DNA from: Eutypella sp. D-1
Taxonomy: Eukaryota; Ascomycota; Sordariomycetes; Xylariales; Diatrypaceae
Assembly: GCA_023313575.1 (NCBI GenBank)
Contig: JAJTTP010000006.1
Span: 1,550,001 to 1,614,000 of the forward strand
Length of the DNA: 64,000 bases
Direction: 5' to 3'
In this document: positions 10,728 to 22,467 of the stretch, one piece after another
How the letters are laid out: the number at the start of each line of letters is the position of its first letter
Position numbering within the stretch: position 1 is the first letter of the stretch
The notes under the pieces: generated by a model
The model's database searches: none
What the model saw: the letters and a program-made list of their open reading frames with translations, nothing else
What the model was told of the DNA's origin: nothing
Position numbers and translations under genes: made by a program

Positions 10728-11698
10728 TCGGCGAAAGAAGAGCAATTCCGATCAGGGTGATGATTCCCTTGACGCAGGCGTCGGATGGGTGTGGTCGTCG
10801 GGATTAATCAAATACAAGCTTAAAGGGAGGGTCGGGGGCGAGAGGGTCGGGGGCGAGGTGGTGGCTTCTGGTCATGTGTTATACAGAATGCAGACAGAGA
10901 TAAGCGGACTACATGCCTCCGTTCTTACGTACTTCCTTAAAGCCAGGCACTCTAGTTCGCTCTGCGCCATGAACCTGGGTGGCTTCTTGGATGATACCGC
11001 GTGCCCTGCCTACTCTGTTGTTCTGGTAGCACCGTCTACCACGTGCATTGGCGGTGGTGCGCCTAGGTGGCTTGCATTACGTGGCTAGCCAGCTGGATTA
11101 CGCAATTACCTGAATATCTATCTATCTATCCATCTATTATCTGCAATGACGACGAACATGCACAAAACCGCGTCGGTCGTTTCCCTCAACACCATCCCGC
11201 GTTTCGTCCCCTTCCCGCCCTATCCCGATTTGCCGTACGGACGTCCGTCCGTCCGTCCGGAAGGCCCCTCGAACGTCCTTACGATAACGTCTCTCCTTCC
11301 CCCCTTCACCCTTACCCGGACGTCACCGCCGTGGTACGGCATTTCGTATCCGCCGGGTTGACCGGCTCAAACTGAAGTTCCTTGCTCCACTTTGAGTTCC
11401 CGTCGATAGAGTATGGATGGAGTGGGTGGGCTATGACGTATGTTGCGTCGCACACAAAACACACGGATATGCAAGAAGGACGCCACTCCCGCCACGGCGC
11501 CAGACGGACGGGCGGGCACGCGCGTAGGCCCCCCGGGGGTTTCCGCGTAGGGGATGCTGCTGCGTGGGATGGGATGGGTGTTGCTTTTGTTGACAGAGTA
11601 TCGTATAGCTATCTATCTATCGGAGTAGGCTGGTAGGGGTAGCGTGTGGAGTGGAGTCGGAGAGTATTCAGAAGGAGAGAAGGACTTAGACGGGCTTA

Positions 11699-11738
11699 TC
11701 ACTTACACTTACATTTGCACTTACACTTACACTTACTT
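11699..11738. repeat. ACTTAC hexamer-like repeat
   Basis: CACTTACACTTACATTTGC and further ACTTAC units in tandem with one interruption. Simple-sequence repeat in gene-free DNA. Confidence 0.8.
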
Positions 11739-12900
11739 GTTCCGCTGTGCTACGTAGGGCTTGATACGGACATGGCATGGCATGGCTAATAATCTATGTA
11801 CGATATTTCAATACGAGGGGTGTAGACAGATATAGAGAAGTAGTGATGATAGATAACTGTAACTAGTTACTTCTTCGTGTGCTATGCAAAGCAGGTGTCC
11901 GCCCGCGTAGATAGACGGGTAACACAGATTTGCCGCGGACCCGGTTTCGGAAAAGGGGAAGGGTGGACGGGAAAACAAAGCTTGAGTAATGGGTAGGCCA
12001 GGTTATAAACTCAGACGTGAATGTGGCTACCCGCCCGTCGACCAATTTTATATACTGTCCTCGTCCATCATCTATCGATTCGTCCGTTCATCACATGTTG
12101 TTTTGTTATATATATAGTGATATAGGTCCCCTGTCATCTATTCCTATATATATGGCCTATATGGCTAACGGGTATGCAGTCAACTTTAACTGGGCAACTA
12201 GGCTGGTTATTTGCACTACAGCCCAGGTAGGCCGACAGACAATTATCAAAGTCAAGTGGGTAGTTCAGTAGCTAGAGCAAGTAGCCAAACTATCAGACAC
12301 ACCAGTCGGTCGACGATAGCTCTCGGATGGAGTCCGGAGTAACTCCAAGTGCAAGGGGGCGGATTTCGATTGGCACGTGGCTGACCGAACTACTATGTAC
12401 AGTAGATATACATAGCTAATTAAAAGTCTATACTTACTTTACTTAGCCAGGGGATGATCGATCGCCAAAATGCAACTAGCTAGTCATGACCATCCAGCCA
12501 TCCAGGCGGCGACTAGAGGCCTGGAGGCCTTAGGCTCAGCAGTGATAGGCTTAGTATGTAGGCTTGAACCGGCACGACTAGAAGTGCATAGAAGCAAACT
12601 GGGGAAATTGGGTTGGCTTATCATGGCTGTACTCTTCTTCGTCGTCATCGGGTTTTCTCTCGTGTGGCCTGGAGCGGCCGGCCGCCGGGACAATGCAAGC
12701 AAAGGCAAGCAAGCCAAACCTGGAATCAATCAATTCGATGTGGCGGTGCGTCGATCACCCGCGCCACAGGGTTATAAAAAAGGTGGCAAAAGTGTTGGTT
12801 GATCGCGGGATGCGTGGGCTTTATTATTTTGCCTTGTGTGGAGAGGGGGATCAGAGATCGACCGGGACCCAAGCCTGTCAACCTGCCTGAACCTGCCAGC

Positions 12901-12921
12901 CAGCAGCAGCAGCAGCAGCAG
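12901..12921. repeat. CAG trinucleotide repeat, seven units
   Basis: Seven perfect CAG triplets, preceded by GCCAGC. No supported coding frame covers it. Confidence 0.9.
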
Positions 12922-15900
12922 GGCCGAGAATCGTCAATCTTTTGCCCTATTTCAAAGAAGATCTTCGATATATATTCCGTTGTCAACCAGTTCACCTTGG
13001 CCAGCATATACTATATATATTTATATATATACAGCAGGGTAGATCCGGCTTTTGTGGTCAGGTTGCAGGGAAATCGTCACTACTCGCTCATCAACTACAC
13101 TATCAGACTATGCGACAACTATGCGGCGGCCCTGTAATTAATTATCTTTTTTTTTCGCCTCTGATATGTCCACCAGCCTCACCACAAGTGACTCGGATAG
13201 CGGTATCTATTGAACCCCCGAGGGGAGGTTGCCAACCAAAGCGAGCCGGCAACCAACGCCTCCTTTTTTTCTTTTCTTCTTTTTTTTGACGGTACATACA
13301 CTTGTCGGACTGTTCCGGACCTGCGACTTTTCCCATTTTGTCCCCCATCCCTGGTAAAGAGAGGGCGGGCGGGGGAGGGCAAGGGAATAAAAGAGGGCAC
13401 CTGCTCATGGGCACTGCACTGGCGACGGGCTGTTTCAGATCCGTCTTGGTACATAAAACCGAATTAGTTCTAGGGCTAGAATGAATGCACAGTCCATACC
13501 TACAGACGAAGTAAGGTCTCACCTGTAGAGAATTAGAGAACGAGTACTGTGCATATGCCCTATTCATACTTACGCTATCTACATATGTAGAGCCTAAAGT
13601 AGTCTAGTCCGAGGTGGGGTTAAGGGGGGAGAGAAGGGAGGTACGGCTGGACCAAGAAAAAAAAAAAAAAAAAGATACTTCGTCTGTATTTCGCTATGCT
13701 GTGCAGAGAGCCCCTGAGTTTAACTAGGCGGGCGCGCTAAACTTTCCCGCCAACTGGACGCTGGCTCCAGCTTTTTCAGGAACCAGATTGCCAGAATCGA
13801 TCGAAAAAGAGCTGGCTCTGTTCGTGAACTCCCTAACTCGAGCCGGCGATAATTATTCTGGATCCTCTTCTTTCTTTCCTGCTTGCTATAGTATGTAGTC
13901 ATATACTTATTTTATTTTAATTTTTTTCTTTTTCGTCCCCTTTTACTCTTTAGTAGTGACCCTTTCGCGCTTGTTCTTGCGGTAACCGCCGAGCTGGGAA
14001 GGGAACGCGCAGCCGCCGCCGCTGAGTTAGAACGCCGCCCCCCCGTTCCTGTATCACACTTATAACGAACATTGTGTCGTGCATGCTTAACTGTTTTTTA
14101 TATACATGTATATGTGTATGTGTGTGTATGGATTCATCTGCTGTAGTAAGAAGAGGCGGAATACGGGAAGTGCTACTTGCGTACCTATGTGTGTAGGTGT
14201 ATCTAACCACCACATTTGTATACATCTGATGGCTCATCTAATCAACTATCACATAATATGTAAACCTGCTCAGGGGTTGCTCAAGGCGGTGTCTAATGAT
14301 ACCCTACCTACATCTTAGTTATACATAACATAACATACAATATGTAGTACAATAGTTAGCTAAGGTAGTATCTAGCAGGTAGGGACCCGGGCAACCGGGG
14401 GGGACCGACCTCAATGCGGAGTGGGTTTGGACACCTGTAATTGGCTCCTTGCGGCAAGCCCGAAGCGGGCTGGCGGGAAACAAGTTAAATGTCAGGAGGG
14501 AGGCCCCCCCGGTGATTGGACCGAGCGACAAATCCATGATGAAATGCGAGTTGGTCAATGACATGCACGCCGCCTTCATCGATTGCCAAAACGGCCGTCT
14601 GGGGCGTGTAACATGTTTTCTGGTTTTGGGATGGGATGGATGTCATTGACGTGAATGTGATGTGATGAAGTTGACTGATTGGGGTTTATATCGTCCAAGT
14701 CCACCAAGGGGGGGAGGCGGGCGATACATACTGAAGTTCTATACGTACAGGTATACTAAGGTCTTCCCGCCTGGTAAAAGTCATCATCCGATCCATCGTA
14801 GGTGTGTGTACCTACATGTAACTATTAGGATTCAACCAACGTTGATGTTTCGTGCTCAGCCTCGTTCTACCCGATGCGGAATTTTTTGTTTCGTCTTGGA
14901 CAGTAACACTATGCAGCTTATGCGCGAGACAGGATGCATCTCTTCTCGGACCGGTATATCTGTCTCTGTTTGGACTTTCTTCATGTAGACAGGTGGTTGA
15001 TTGTAAGCTGGAAGTGGGTGGGAAGTAATCCATCTAACTTCGGGTAGTTTCCAGAACGAAGAAACCTACTAAATACAATAAAGTAGTATACTTAACTTTA
15101 GTATAAGAATAGATCACGGATGGGCCTTATGGGATGCAACTACCCACTTTAAAGTTGTTAGTAGTAATTAAGCAAAGTACTCAAGATCTGTACCTCTACA
15201 TAGTATACCTAACCTCTCACAAATCCATTCAAATTGCTTTAATTAATATCCAACTAACGTACATAAGTTCCGTTTATGGAAATGCTGCGCTTTTGCCCGA
15301 AAGGTAACATCTGATCATTACATAATGTAGGTAAGTACCTGATAGAAAAGCCAAATACAACAAGCCAAATACAACCTTGCTTGGAAGTCAGGTATCAGAT
15401 ATGGACGTTGTGGAATGTAACCATGTGTGCAAGTGAGCGAGGTTTGTATGTGTATGCATGTGTATGTATGTGTGTACCTAGGTAGTTACATATACTAGGA
15501 GGTAGTAATGTAATTAATTATCTTCCTCAGGGACCAACCAAGCCAGAGAAGCATAATGCACTGGAGTTTCTACGCTAGTAGAGATGCACTACCCTAGGGT
15601 ACTTAGGTAGGTATTTTACCTAGGCACTTTCCCGGTCAGTCACCTTTGCCCCTGGTGAAAGGGAAGGAACAAAACCATTGATTGACATACTTACCTACTT
15701 CCTTTACCTACCTACCTCCTTCCCTCCCGACGACTCTAACAACTTTGGTTTTCCTCGTCTCGATTGTCTTTCCAGGTTTTTTCACTCGCTTTCTTTTTTT
15801 GTTTGCAATCTGGTTTTCTTTTCTTTCTTTTTTTAAACGACTGGGAGAAACTTTAACAGCCAACCCATAAAGACGAGGAAAAGAGTTTAAATAAAAAAGA

Positions 15901-17365
15901 AACAAAAAAAGCGAGAGAATTACCGACTATCGACTAATCTAGGTAACCTTGACGAAATTCGAACGTGCCTACGTACCACCTTCATTGTTTCGATTTCCAA
16001 TCACCACCTGGACCTATTGGAAGTAAGTAGACAAGTACGGAGACGGTAGCTTTAGACGTGCCCCCAAATCCAATTGTTCCCGAGGTCCCTTCTTGCCCGG
16101 TCTGTTGCGGTTGCGTTTTCTGTGCTTCCGCGCTTCTGCGCCTCCAATTACCCAAGTTACCCTACGTGCAGCCGTGCAGTGCAGCCACCACCGAACCAAC
16201 TCCCCCAATAATACAAATTCAAATCTACTGTAGTAGTCACAAGGGGGGCAAGACGAGAAAAGAAGAGGAAGAAAAAAAAATCAAAGCAAAACCAGGTTGC
16301 CAGTCAACAACAAATAGGAGCAAGAAGAACAAAACCCATCCACCTAACTTACCTACCATACTCCCCATTTACTGCCATCCACTCACGTTACCGTCACCGT
16401 CCGTTCCTTGTCCCTCGTCCCTCGTCCCTGTCGACCGTTGTTGACCCTCCTTTAAGCCCTCTAAGCCCTCCAAGCCCTCCCAAATCTGACAGGATACGTT
16501 ACTTAGATCTCACTCACTCGCCGCCCACTTGAATCCATTTGGATCCATTTCGGGAAATCGCCAAATACTAAACGAGCGAACGAACGAACAAACGGACAGA
16601 GAAACAGTCCACTAAGGAGTTTGGGAAATAAACTTGGAATAATCAGTGCAAGATTTGCATACATACATGAGATATGTAATGACAAAGACCTGGGATATAA
16701 TCCGATCGACAATCAACTTGGAACCCTTGAGAAAAGAGCCTTAAGAAACCTCCTTATTTCCCGTCAAGCCCGTCTCGTCCCCCTACTGCCTCTTTCCTAC
16801 TTTGGAAGCTTTAGTGGAATTCCAGCGCCGCTTCTCTCCACACCCGACCCCCCCTTGACCCTCCAGCCCACCCCGACTTGCCGACTTACTGGCCTTCTAC
16901 TGGTCTTCCAAGCCAATCCGATCTCCATTACAACCAAAGAAAACCGGGCGTCGCCGTCGTTGTCGCCAATCCCCCAAAACAAACACAGGCCGACATTCGC
17001 TTCGCGAGAACGAATTCGATCGATCGCGATTCAACTGCGCCCTTTCGGAGGACGACTTTCGTTCTTTTTTCTTTCTTTCTTCCCCAGGCCTGCTTCGATT
17101 GCCACGGCGACGGAGTACGCTTTTTTGCACCCTACGCTTTGGGTTGATTCCCCACTCGTTTCACCGCGATTTCGCACGATTCGCCGTTTCGAGACCGTTC
17201 TGTTGCGCAGTGTGCACGCCCTGCACGCCCTGCAATTACCCTGCAGCGCCACACCCGACCCGACGCGTTTTCTTTAGGAACTCGACCTCTTTTAACCGTC
17301 GCCTGTCAAAGAAGACAAGATACCGTCAGATTATAACATAATCTTCCAGACGAGTATTGCCCACC

Positions 17366-19112
17366 ATGTCGTACGTCTAATCAACCCCTTTACACTTCGA
17401 TGGGGCCATAATAACCCTGCTTAATTTGGATGCTGACCTGTTATTGCGCAAAGTCTTGGGGGAGCCTTTAAATCTTTCTGGCATACAATGACCAGTTATG
17501 ACCGACGTAAGTCAATGCAATAGGCGCCGTGTAATCCACCTTGACTTCACTAAGACTTACCTAACTTTCGCCGAATATAGACTCTTCATATGATTCTCCT
17601 ATAAGGTCAGGTCGGCATGTGCCTCTCAACCGACATAGTACGCTCACCTCCGTCGCCACCGCTTCGGAATCACGAGCCGATATCTCTTCTTCATACGTCG
17701 ACGAAACGGGCCGGTTAGCAGATGGCACATCTTATCTCGGAGCTGGAATGCCGGGCACCTCCCCCGTTAGTCCTGGCTCCAATGGTCCGTATTCGCCTGG
17801 ACTGAGGTCATTCAACGCCCGCCACTCTAAGGATGATGGCTTCGAAACTGTCAGCAGCCCTGGCGAGATCCCCATGCAATCTTTCTCCGATGGTCTTCCT
17901 CCGCCGCCTCCAGTTCACCATTCCTGGGGGCGGATAGATCGATGGGCCGACGAGAATTACCCCGAACTATTTGATAATTTGTGTGAGGGTTGCACCGTTA
18001 ACGACTTGAATGAGTTGGAGCATCAGTTGGATTGTTCGTTACCGCAGGACGTTAGAGACTCCCTGACGGTTCATGATGGACAAGAGCGCCCTGGTCTACC
18101 AACCGGAATCATTTTCAGTGGTATGCTCCTGGATTGCGAGGAGATTGTTCAAGAGTGGGACCAATGGCGAAGAGTCAACCAGGAGTATCTGCTTGACACT
18201 AACGTTGTGAAGCCGGCCGTTCCTACCAAAGCCTTTGGTGGAAGTAGCCAGGCGTCTTCTTCCAAGTCCGTTCCTGGCTCGCCCAGCTCCGGTTCCCAGA
18301 AGCAGTCTTGGAAAGAAAACCTCGTGGCACGTCAAGACTCAGTCCCCCCAGGAGCCATCCAGCGCGCCTACGCACACCCTGGGTGGATCCCTCTCGTACG
18401 CGACTGGGGTGGAAACAACCTTGCCGTCGATCTCGCCCCGGGCCCTACTGGTATTTGGGGTCAGGTCATTCTCTTTGGCCGTGATTACGACACGAAGTAC
18501 GTAGTTGCGAGATCTTGGGGCGCGTTTCTCGCCATAGTTGCGGACGATCTGAACAGCGGAAAGTGGTTCATCGACGAGGATAGTAATGAGCTCAAACTGC
18601 GCGAGTTTAAGTCGACTCGTGTGGAGCCGCCTTACTTCGATATTCTACGATGGAGAATGGACCAGAAGAACGGGCGCGGGGCGAAGGCCACGGCCAAGCG
18701 AAGGTCGATGATTGCACCCCCAGCTGGGGGTAGTGCTGTTTCCCCTGGCGGATCTCCGTATGCCAGCCCTGCTGATGGCGAACCCCGAGGACGATCTCTT
18801 CAGCGCCTCAGCAGCCCATCACCTTTAACAAGCCCCGCTCCCGGATTCGGCAAAGCCAGCCCCCTTGCTAAAGTTACCGAGGAGGCGGCTGCTGCTTCAG
18901 ATGCTGCGGGGGCCGCCAACGGGATCAACTCGGCTCCACTTGTCGAGGTCGAAACGCCCCCGGGCGAAGAGGATGGAGCGACGGACTTGAAATCGGCCAC
19001 AGCGGGAGAATCTAAGGGAAAGGAGTCATCAGCGTCAAAGCCGGAGTCTCCAACGGCGAATGGCAAACTTGCTGATAAACTTGCTGATGACATGAAAACG
19101 ATTGAAATCTGA
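17366..19112 (+). CDS. knr4: SMI1/KNR4 family cell-wall synthesis regulator (Neurospora GS-1 orthologue)
   Basis: Orthologue of yeast Smi1/Knr4 and Neurospora GS-1, a scaffold that coordinates beta-1,3-glucan synthase and chitin synthesis with cell-integrity (Slt2) signalling. Three coding exons: 17366-17370 (only ATGTC), 17454-17506 and 17581-19112, giving 529 residues. The start was chosen because CCACCATG is followed by a GTACGT donor, and splicing yields MSLGGAFKSFWHTMTSYDRH, the conserved N-terminus of this family. Residues about 60-130 are Ser/Pro/Gly-rich. The SMI1/KNR4 domain runs from about WGRIDRWADENYPELF (residue 135) to KLREFKSTRVEPP (about 360) and includes LTVHDGQE, GIIFSGMLL, HPGWIPLVRDWGGNNLAVDLAPG and WGQVILFGRDYDTKYVVA. 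The C-terminal third is low-complexity Ala/Ser/Pro, probably disordered. Retention of intron 1 would give the four-residue peptide MSYV and a stop. Confidence 0.93.
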
Positions 19113-21009
19113 GCGGACAGCGACAACGAGCGATGCCTTACGAATTACTATAGACAAATAATTGGGTGGCGTTTTAAGGTGCGAGACCCGATAGACTCGG
19201 TACCAGACATCGTTCTCTTCGGTCGCCCAGCGTGTTGTCCAATCTCGCGGCAAGCGCACACCATTGCGGATGTATGCTGATGCATTTCGACCATTCGTCT
19301 CGGGTGGTCACTACTCCAACGACTGCTCACTAGGAGGCGTCCTGTCCAGATCTCAGCAAAGTGGGCGCGACGACTCGAAAGAAGAAGAAACCTTTTGACT
19401 TATGTTTTATTGTTTCCGGAAGCCATGAGGAGAGGTGGAAAGAGCGATTATTGATCTGTATTTTTGTACTAATAATTGTTTACCTACTTTTATTTTTCTT
19501 CGTCTCTTCTGTTCTTCTACCTACCGTCTTGTGTCGCGACCCGGTGATCATAAAACCGTCTATCTCTGGCTGGTATTGGATCGATTACCTTCTCCCCTGC
19601 AGGTGCAGAAAGAGAAGACATAAAGAAAAATATGTGTTCCGGGCCCTACCTTGTATACACGAGATTTCCTCAGGGGCGGCGGTCGAGGAAGAAGAAAGGA
19701 GAAGAGGAAGAGATGGATGCAGAGCAGGCGCTTGTTATGGTCGTTTTTTTGCGTGCAAATGAGCCCTGTGTCTATCATGAAACAGAATAAAGAGACACAG
19801 AGAGAGAGAGAGGCTGGAGAAGAAGAGGGGATAGGATAGGATAGAGGGGGCGAAGATGAATACCGATACCGTCAGCGCCAGTGAAGTACAAAAGAAAGGA
19901 GCCAGGAGATAGAAGAGAGAGAGGGCAAGGGAAGGGAAGGGAAGGGAAGGTGTGGAAGTGAAAGTGAAAGTGAGTTGAGCTGGTGCGGTTGCAGTTGGGG
20001 CTGGTTTGGTTCAGGTAGTAAGTAGAGGTTAGCATAGCCCATAGCATGCATGCATGGTTTTTTTGCCATAAACATACGAAGTACACACATAGATATATGT
20101 ATACGTTTTGTCCATGCTTAGGTTTCCAAGTCGGGGAAAAGAAAGAAAGAGAGAAAGAGAAGAAAATGAATCATAAAAATGTCCCATCCCATCCCGTCCC
20201 CGTCCCCCATCGGTCCTGTCAAGCCTGTATACACACCACACTGTAAACTAATTGCATAGCTCTAATGAGGGAGAGAGGCTTTACGCCGTTTTAAACTCTG
20301 ATATTAGCGGCACGGCAGAGCATCTCATCCAGTCCACGTCTTTACTTAAGTTAAGTACCCTGATGTTCGTTATGAGGTAACTTAGGTACGTATGACTTCA
20401 TACCTCTTTAAGGATATCTAGTAGCTTAGCTCTAATGTGGGAATAGGGGGGGAGGAATGAATCGCGCCGCGCTGTGATATCGCGGCGGCGACGGCTGCCA
20501 GTCACGTGTTGACTGTTGTGCCAAGACTTTGGTCATTATGTAATATGCCAAGTACCTAGCTATGGGGACCTACCTACATACAAGTACGTACCTAAGTAGC
20601 TAGTCAGAGCTCCAGGCAGGTGCTAATATGGGACCTAACAGACCACCTGCATCAATCATCTAACTGACCTCATCCCCCAGACCTTCCCTTAACCAGCCCA
20701 GTTACTTTCTCCGTAAGTTCTCATCGCATTATCCCCATCCAACTCACATTCCCAGACATTCCTGACTCGGCTTGATAGAACAATAATCGATTCAACTTAC
20801 GGTCTAATTTATCAATTGCATCCCCCCCCTAAGTTACCTCCCGCCTTTCGCGTCCCCCCGTTCGCCGTCGTCCCCTTTCGCCGAAGACGCCGATTCCGAG
20901 GCTGAGCTGAGCGAGTCGAAGTCAACACCCCGGCGCATCGCATCGCATCGCGGGAGAAAAGGCTCGGGGAGAATAGGAGAAAAAGAAGAGTAGGGAGCAA
21001 AAAGAAAAC
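19113..21009. other. Gene-free interval between KNR4 and VPS68
   Basis: No credible ORF. It contains a GA-rich stretch from 19796 to about 19950 with a GGGAA repeat at 19928-19950, TACCTA/TAGGTA motifs near 20340-20600, a GC-rich patch near 20461-20490 followed by a CACGTG core at 20503-20508, and a C/T-rich leader before the VPS68 start. The CACGTG may be a bHLH/bZIP-type site in the VPS68 promoter; this is inference. Confidence 0.5.
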
Positions 21010-21688
21010 ATGGAGGAGGATCGCCTCTGGAAATTCCGCAAGCCCGAGTGGCTCAATAGTGCCTGGGCGCGCAGTGCTGGTGTATACGGTGCCGGGGCTC
21101 TGGTACGTCTTTTCCCCCTTCTTCTCTGAGTCGTTGCGCTCGGCGGTTGATGCGAGGCTCCTCTCACCTGCGTCGTCATCCTCGACCCCTTAACCCCCCC
21201 CCCCCCCCCTACTAGCAATAGACCGTACGAAGAAAAGCTGACACGAACCGGTCCACCACACACAGTTCTCGCTCGCCTTCTACGTGCTGCTCGACGCGGC
21301 GGTGTGGTCCAAGTCGGCGCTGAACGGGTCGGACGTGCACGTGGGGTTCGTGGACTGGCTGCCGCTGATCTTCAGCGCGCTGGGGATGCTGGTAATCAAC
21401 AGCGTGGAGAAGGCGCGGCTGTCGGCCGACTCCTTCAGCTACAGCGGCTCCGGCGTGGCCTGGAAGGCCCGCGTCGTCCTGTTCCTCGGCTTCGCCTCCC
21501 TCGCCGGCGGCATGGCCGGCGGCGTCGTCGTCTTCGTCCTCCGCTTCGTCGTCCCCGGCGTCGCCTGGCCCGCTGCCCAGATGGGCGTCGAGAACGTCGT
21601 CGCCAACGCCCTCGTCGGCCTCTCCAGCGTCGTCCTCTGGGTCTCCCAGAATATGGAGGACGAGTATAGCTATAACCTCTCCCTCTGA
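21010..21688 (+). CDS. vps68: VPS68 / TMEM50 (UPF0220) family membrane protein
   Basis: Small four-span membrane protein of the UPF0220 family. Yeast Vps68 acts in vacuolar protein sorting, in late endosome/ESCRT function. Exons 21010-21102 and 21266-21688 give 171 residues, typical for the family. Start: the MEEDRLWKFRKPEWLNSAWARSAGVYGAGAL N-terminal segment, including a Trp-rich amphipathic region, matches family layout. Hydrophobic segments lie at about 23-43, 57-76, 97-123 and 136-160; the sequence ends NMEDEYSYNLSL. The 163-base intron contains a run of 16 C (21194-21209) just upstream of the acceptor region. Exon 2 is very GC-rich with C/G at most third positions, unlike the flanking DNA. 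Confidence 0.9.
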
Positions 21689-22467
21689 GGGTAACAGGAG
21701 ATCAAGAGAGAAAAATAACAGTTCGGGGACACCCCCCAAACCTCCCGGCACGCGCGGGGCCGCTCCGACGAACGGAACCCCCCTTTCCGATCTAGCCGTG
21801 GAGGGATTTGTTTCTGAATCTGAAAGGACGGTAAGGAGGAGTGAGCAAGGGAGAACTAAAGAGGTGAAAACAGTACCATCCTCTTTTTTGGGGTGCTGTG
21901 TGAACTGGGAACGGCGAGGAAGGGTGGCGACGACGCGTTTTTTTGTACAGTATCACTCAACAGCATTGGGGGGGACAAGACAGTCAACGAGATGGGTTAG
22001 ATTGACAACTCGGGAGTTTGTTAGCAGCACTTTTAATTTCATATATATGGTTATCAGTCATCCCCCACCCCCGGCCTGAATCCGATCTGACTAACTAGGG
22101 CAAACTTCACAATGTTACTCCCGTACGCAAAGCCCTGTCTTTTTTTGTGTGTCTTTACACATGAAAAGGTAGCTGGCAGTCTTTCCATGAGAAACGTGGG
22201 TGGGGAATGACGCGAGCAATGATATTGGGTGATGACTAGTCCGTTATACTCTATGCTACTCATATATAGCACTCCGGCTAGATCATCAGGCACATCTACT
22301 ATCACCTCTCACTGATTCCGTCATACACTTATCCTCAACCCTTCTCCTCTCCCTTCCCATAAAATAGCAGCAACCTCCCTTCCAGCCCACCCTCTGGCCT
22401 TACGCCTACCAATCTCGTCCGGGGTCCTCAGAGCCCATCCATCTATCAACCAAAATTATCCCCCCAA
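21689..22467. other. Convergent intergenic region
   Basis: Lies between the 3' ends of VPS68 (+) and the unrecognised gene (-). No ORF resembles a protein. Presumably it holds the two 3' untranslated regions; no clear polyadenylation signal can be assigned. Confidence 0.5.

Larger units (their letters stand above)
10728..17365. other. Long gene-free interval between SEC8 and KNR4
   Basis: About 6.6 kb with no ORF that resembles a known protein. Visible contents: ACTTAC repeats at 11699-11738, CAG repeat (seven units) at 12901-12921, poly-A of 17 at 13657-13673, TATG/TGTA-rich stretch near 15440-15480, and TAGGTA/TACCTA motifs, dense near 15598-15628. An ORF at 12470-12802 begins at an ATG and contains one possible membrane segment (LGWLIMAVLFFVVIGFSLVW), but I find no second line of support. 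From about 15660 the sequence turns strongly pyrimidine-rich and probably forms the promoter and long leader of the KNR4 gene. Confidence 0.5.

Noticed and set aside
12470..12802. 110-codon ORF with one hydrophobic segment
   Set aside because: Starts with ATG, but there is no family match, no conserved ends and no leader of the type seen before real genes; a single hydrophobic stretch can arise by chance.
16621..17277. 218-codon ORF just upstream of KNR4
   Set aside because: It begins at TTG, has no domain, and follows the C/T-rich leader; overlapping minus-strand ORFs are equally long. Treated as untranslated leader.
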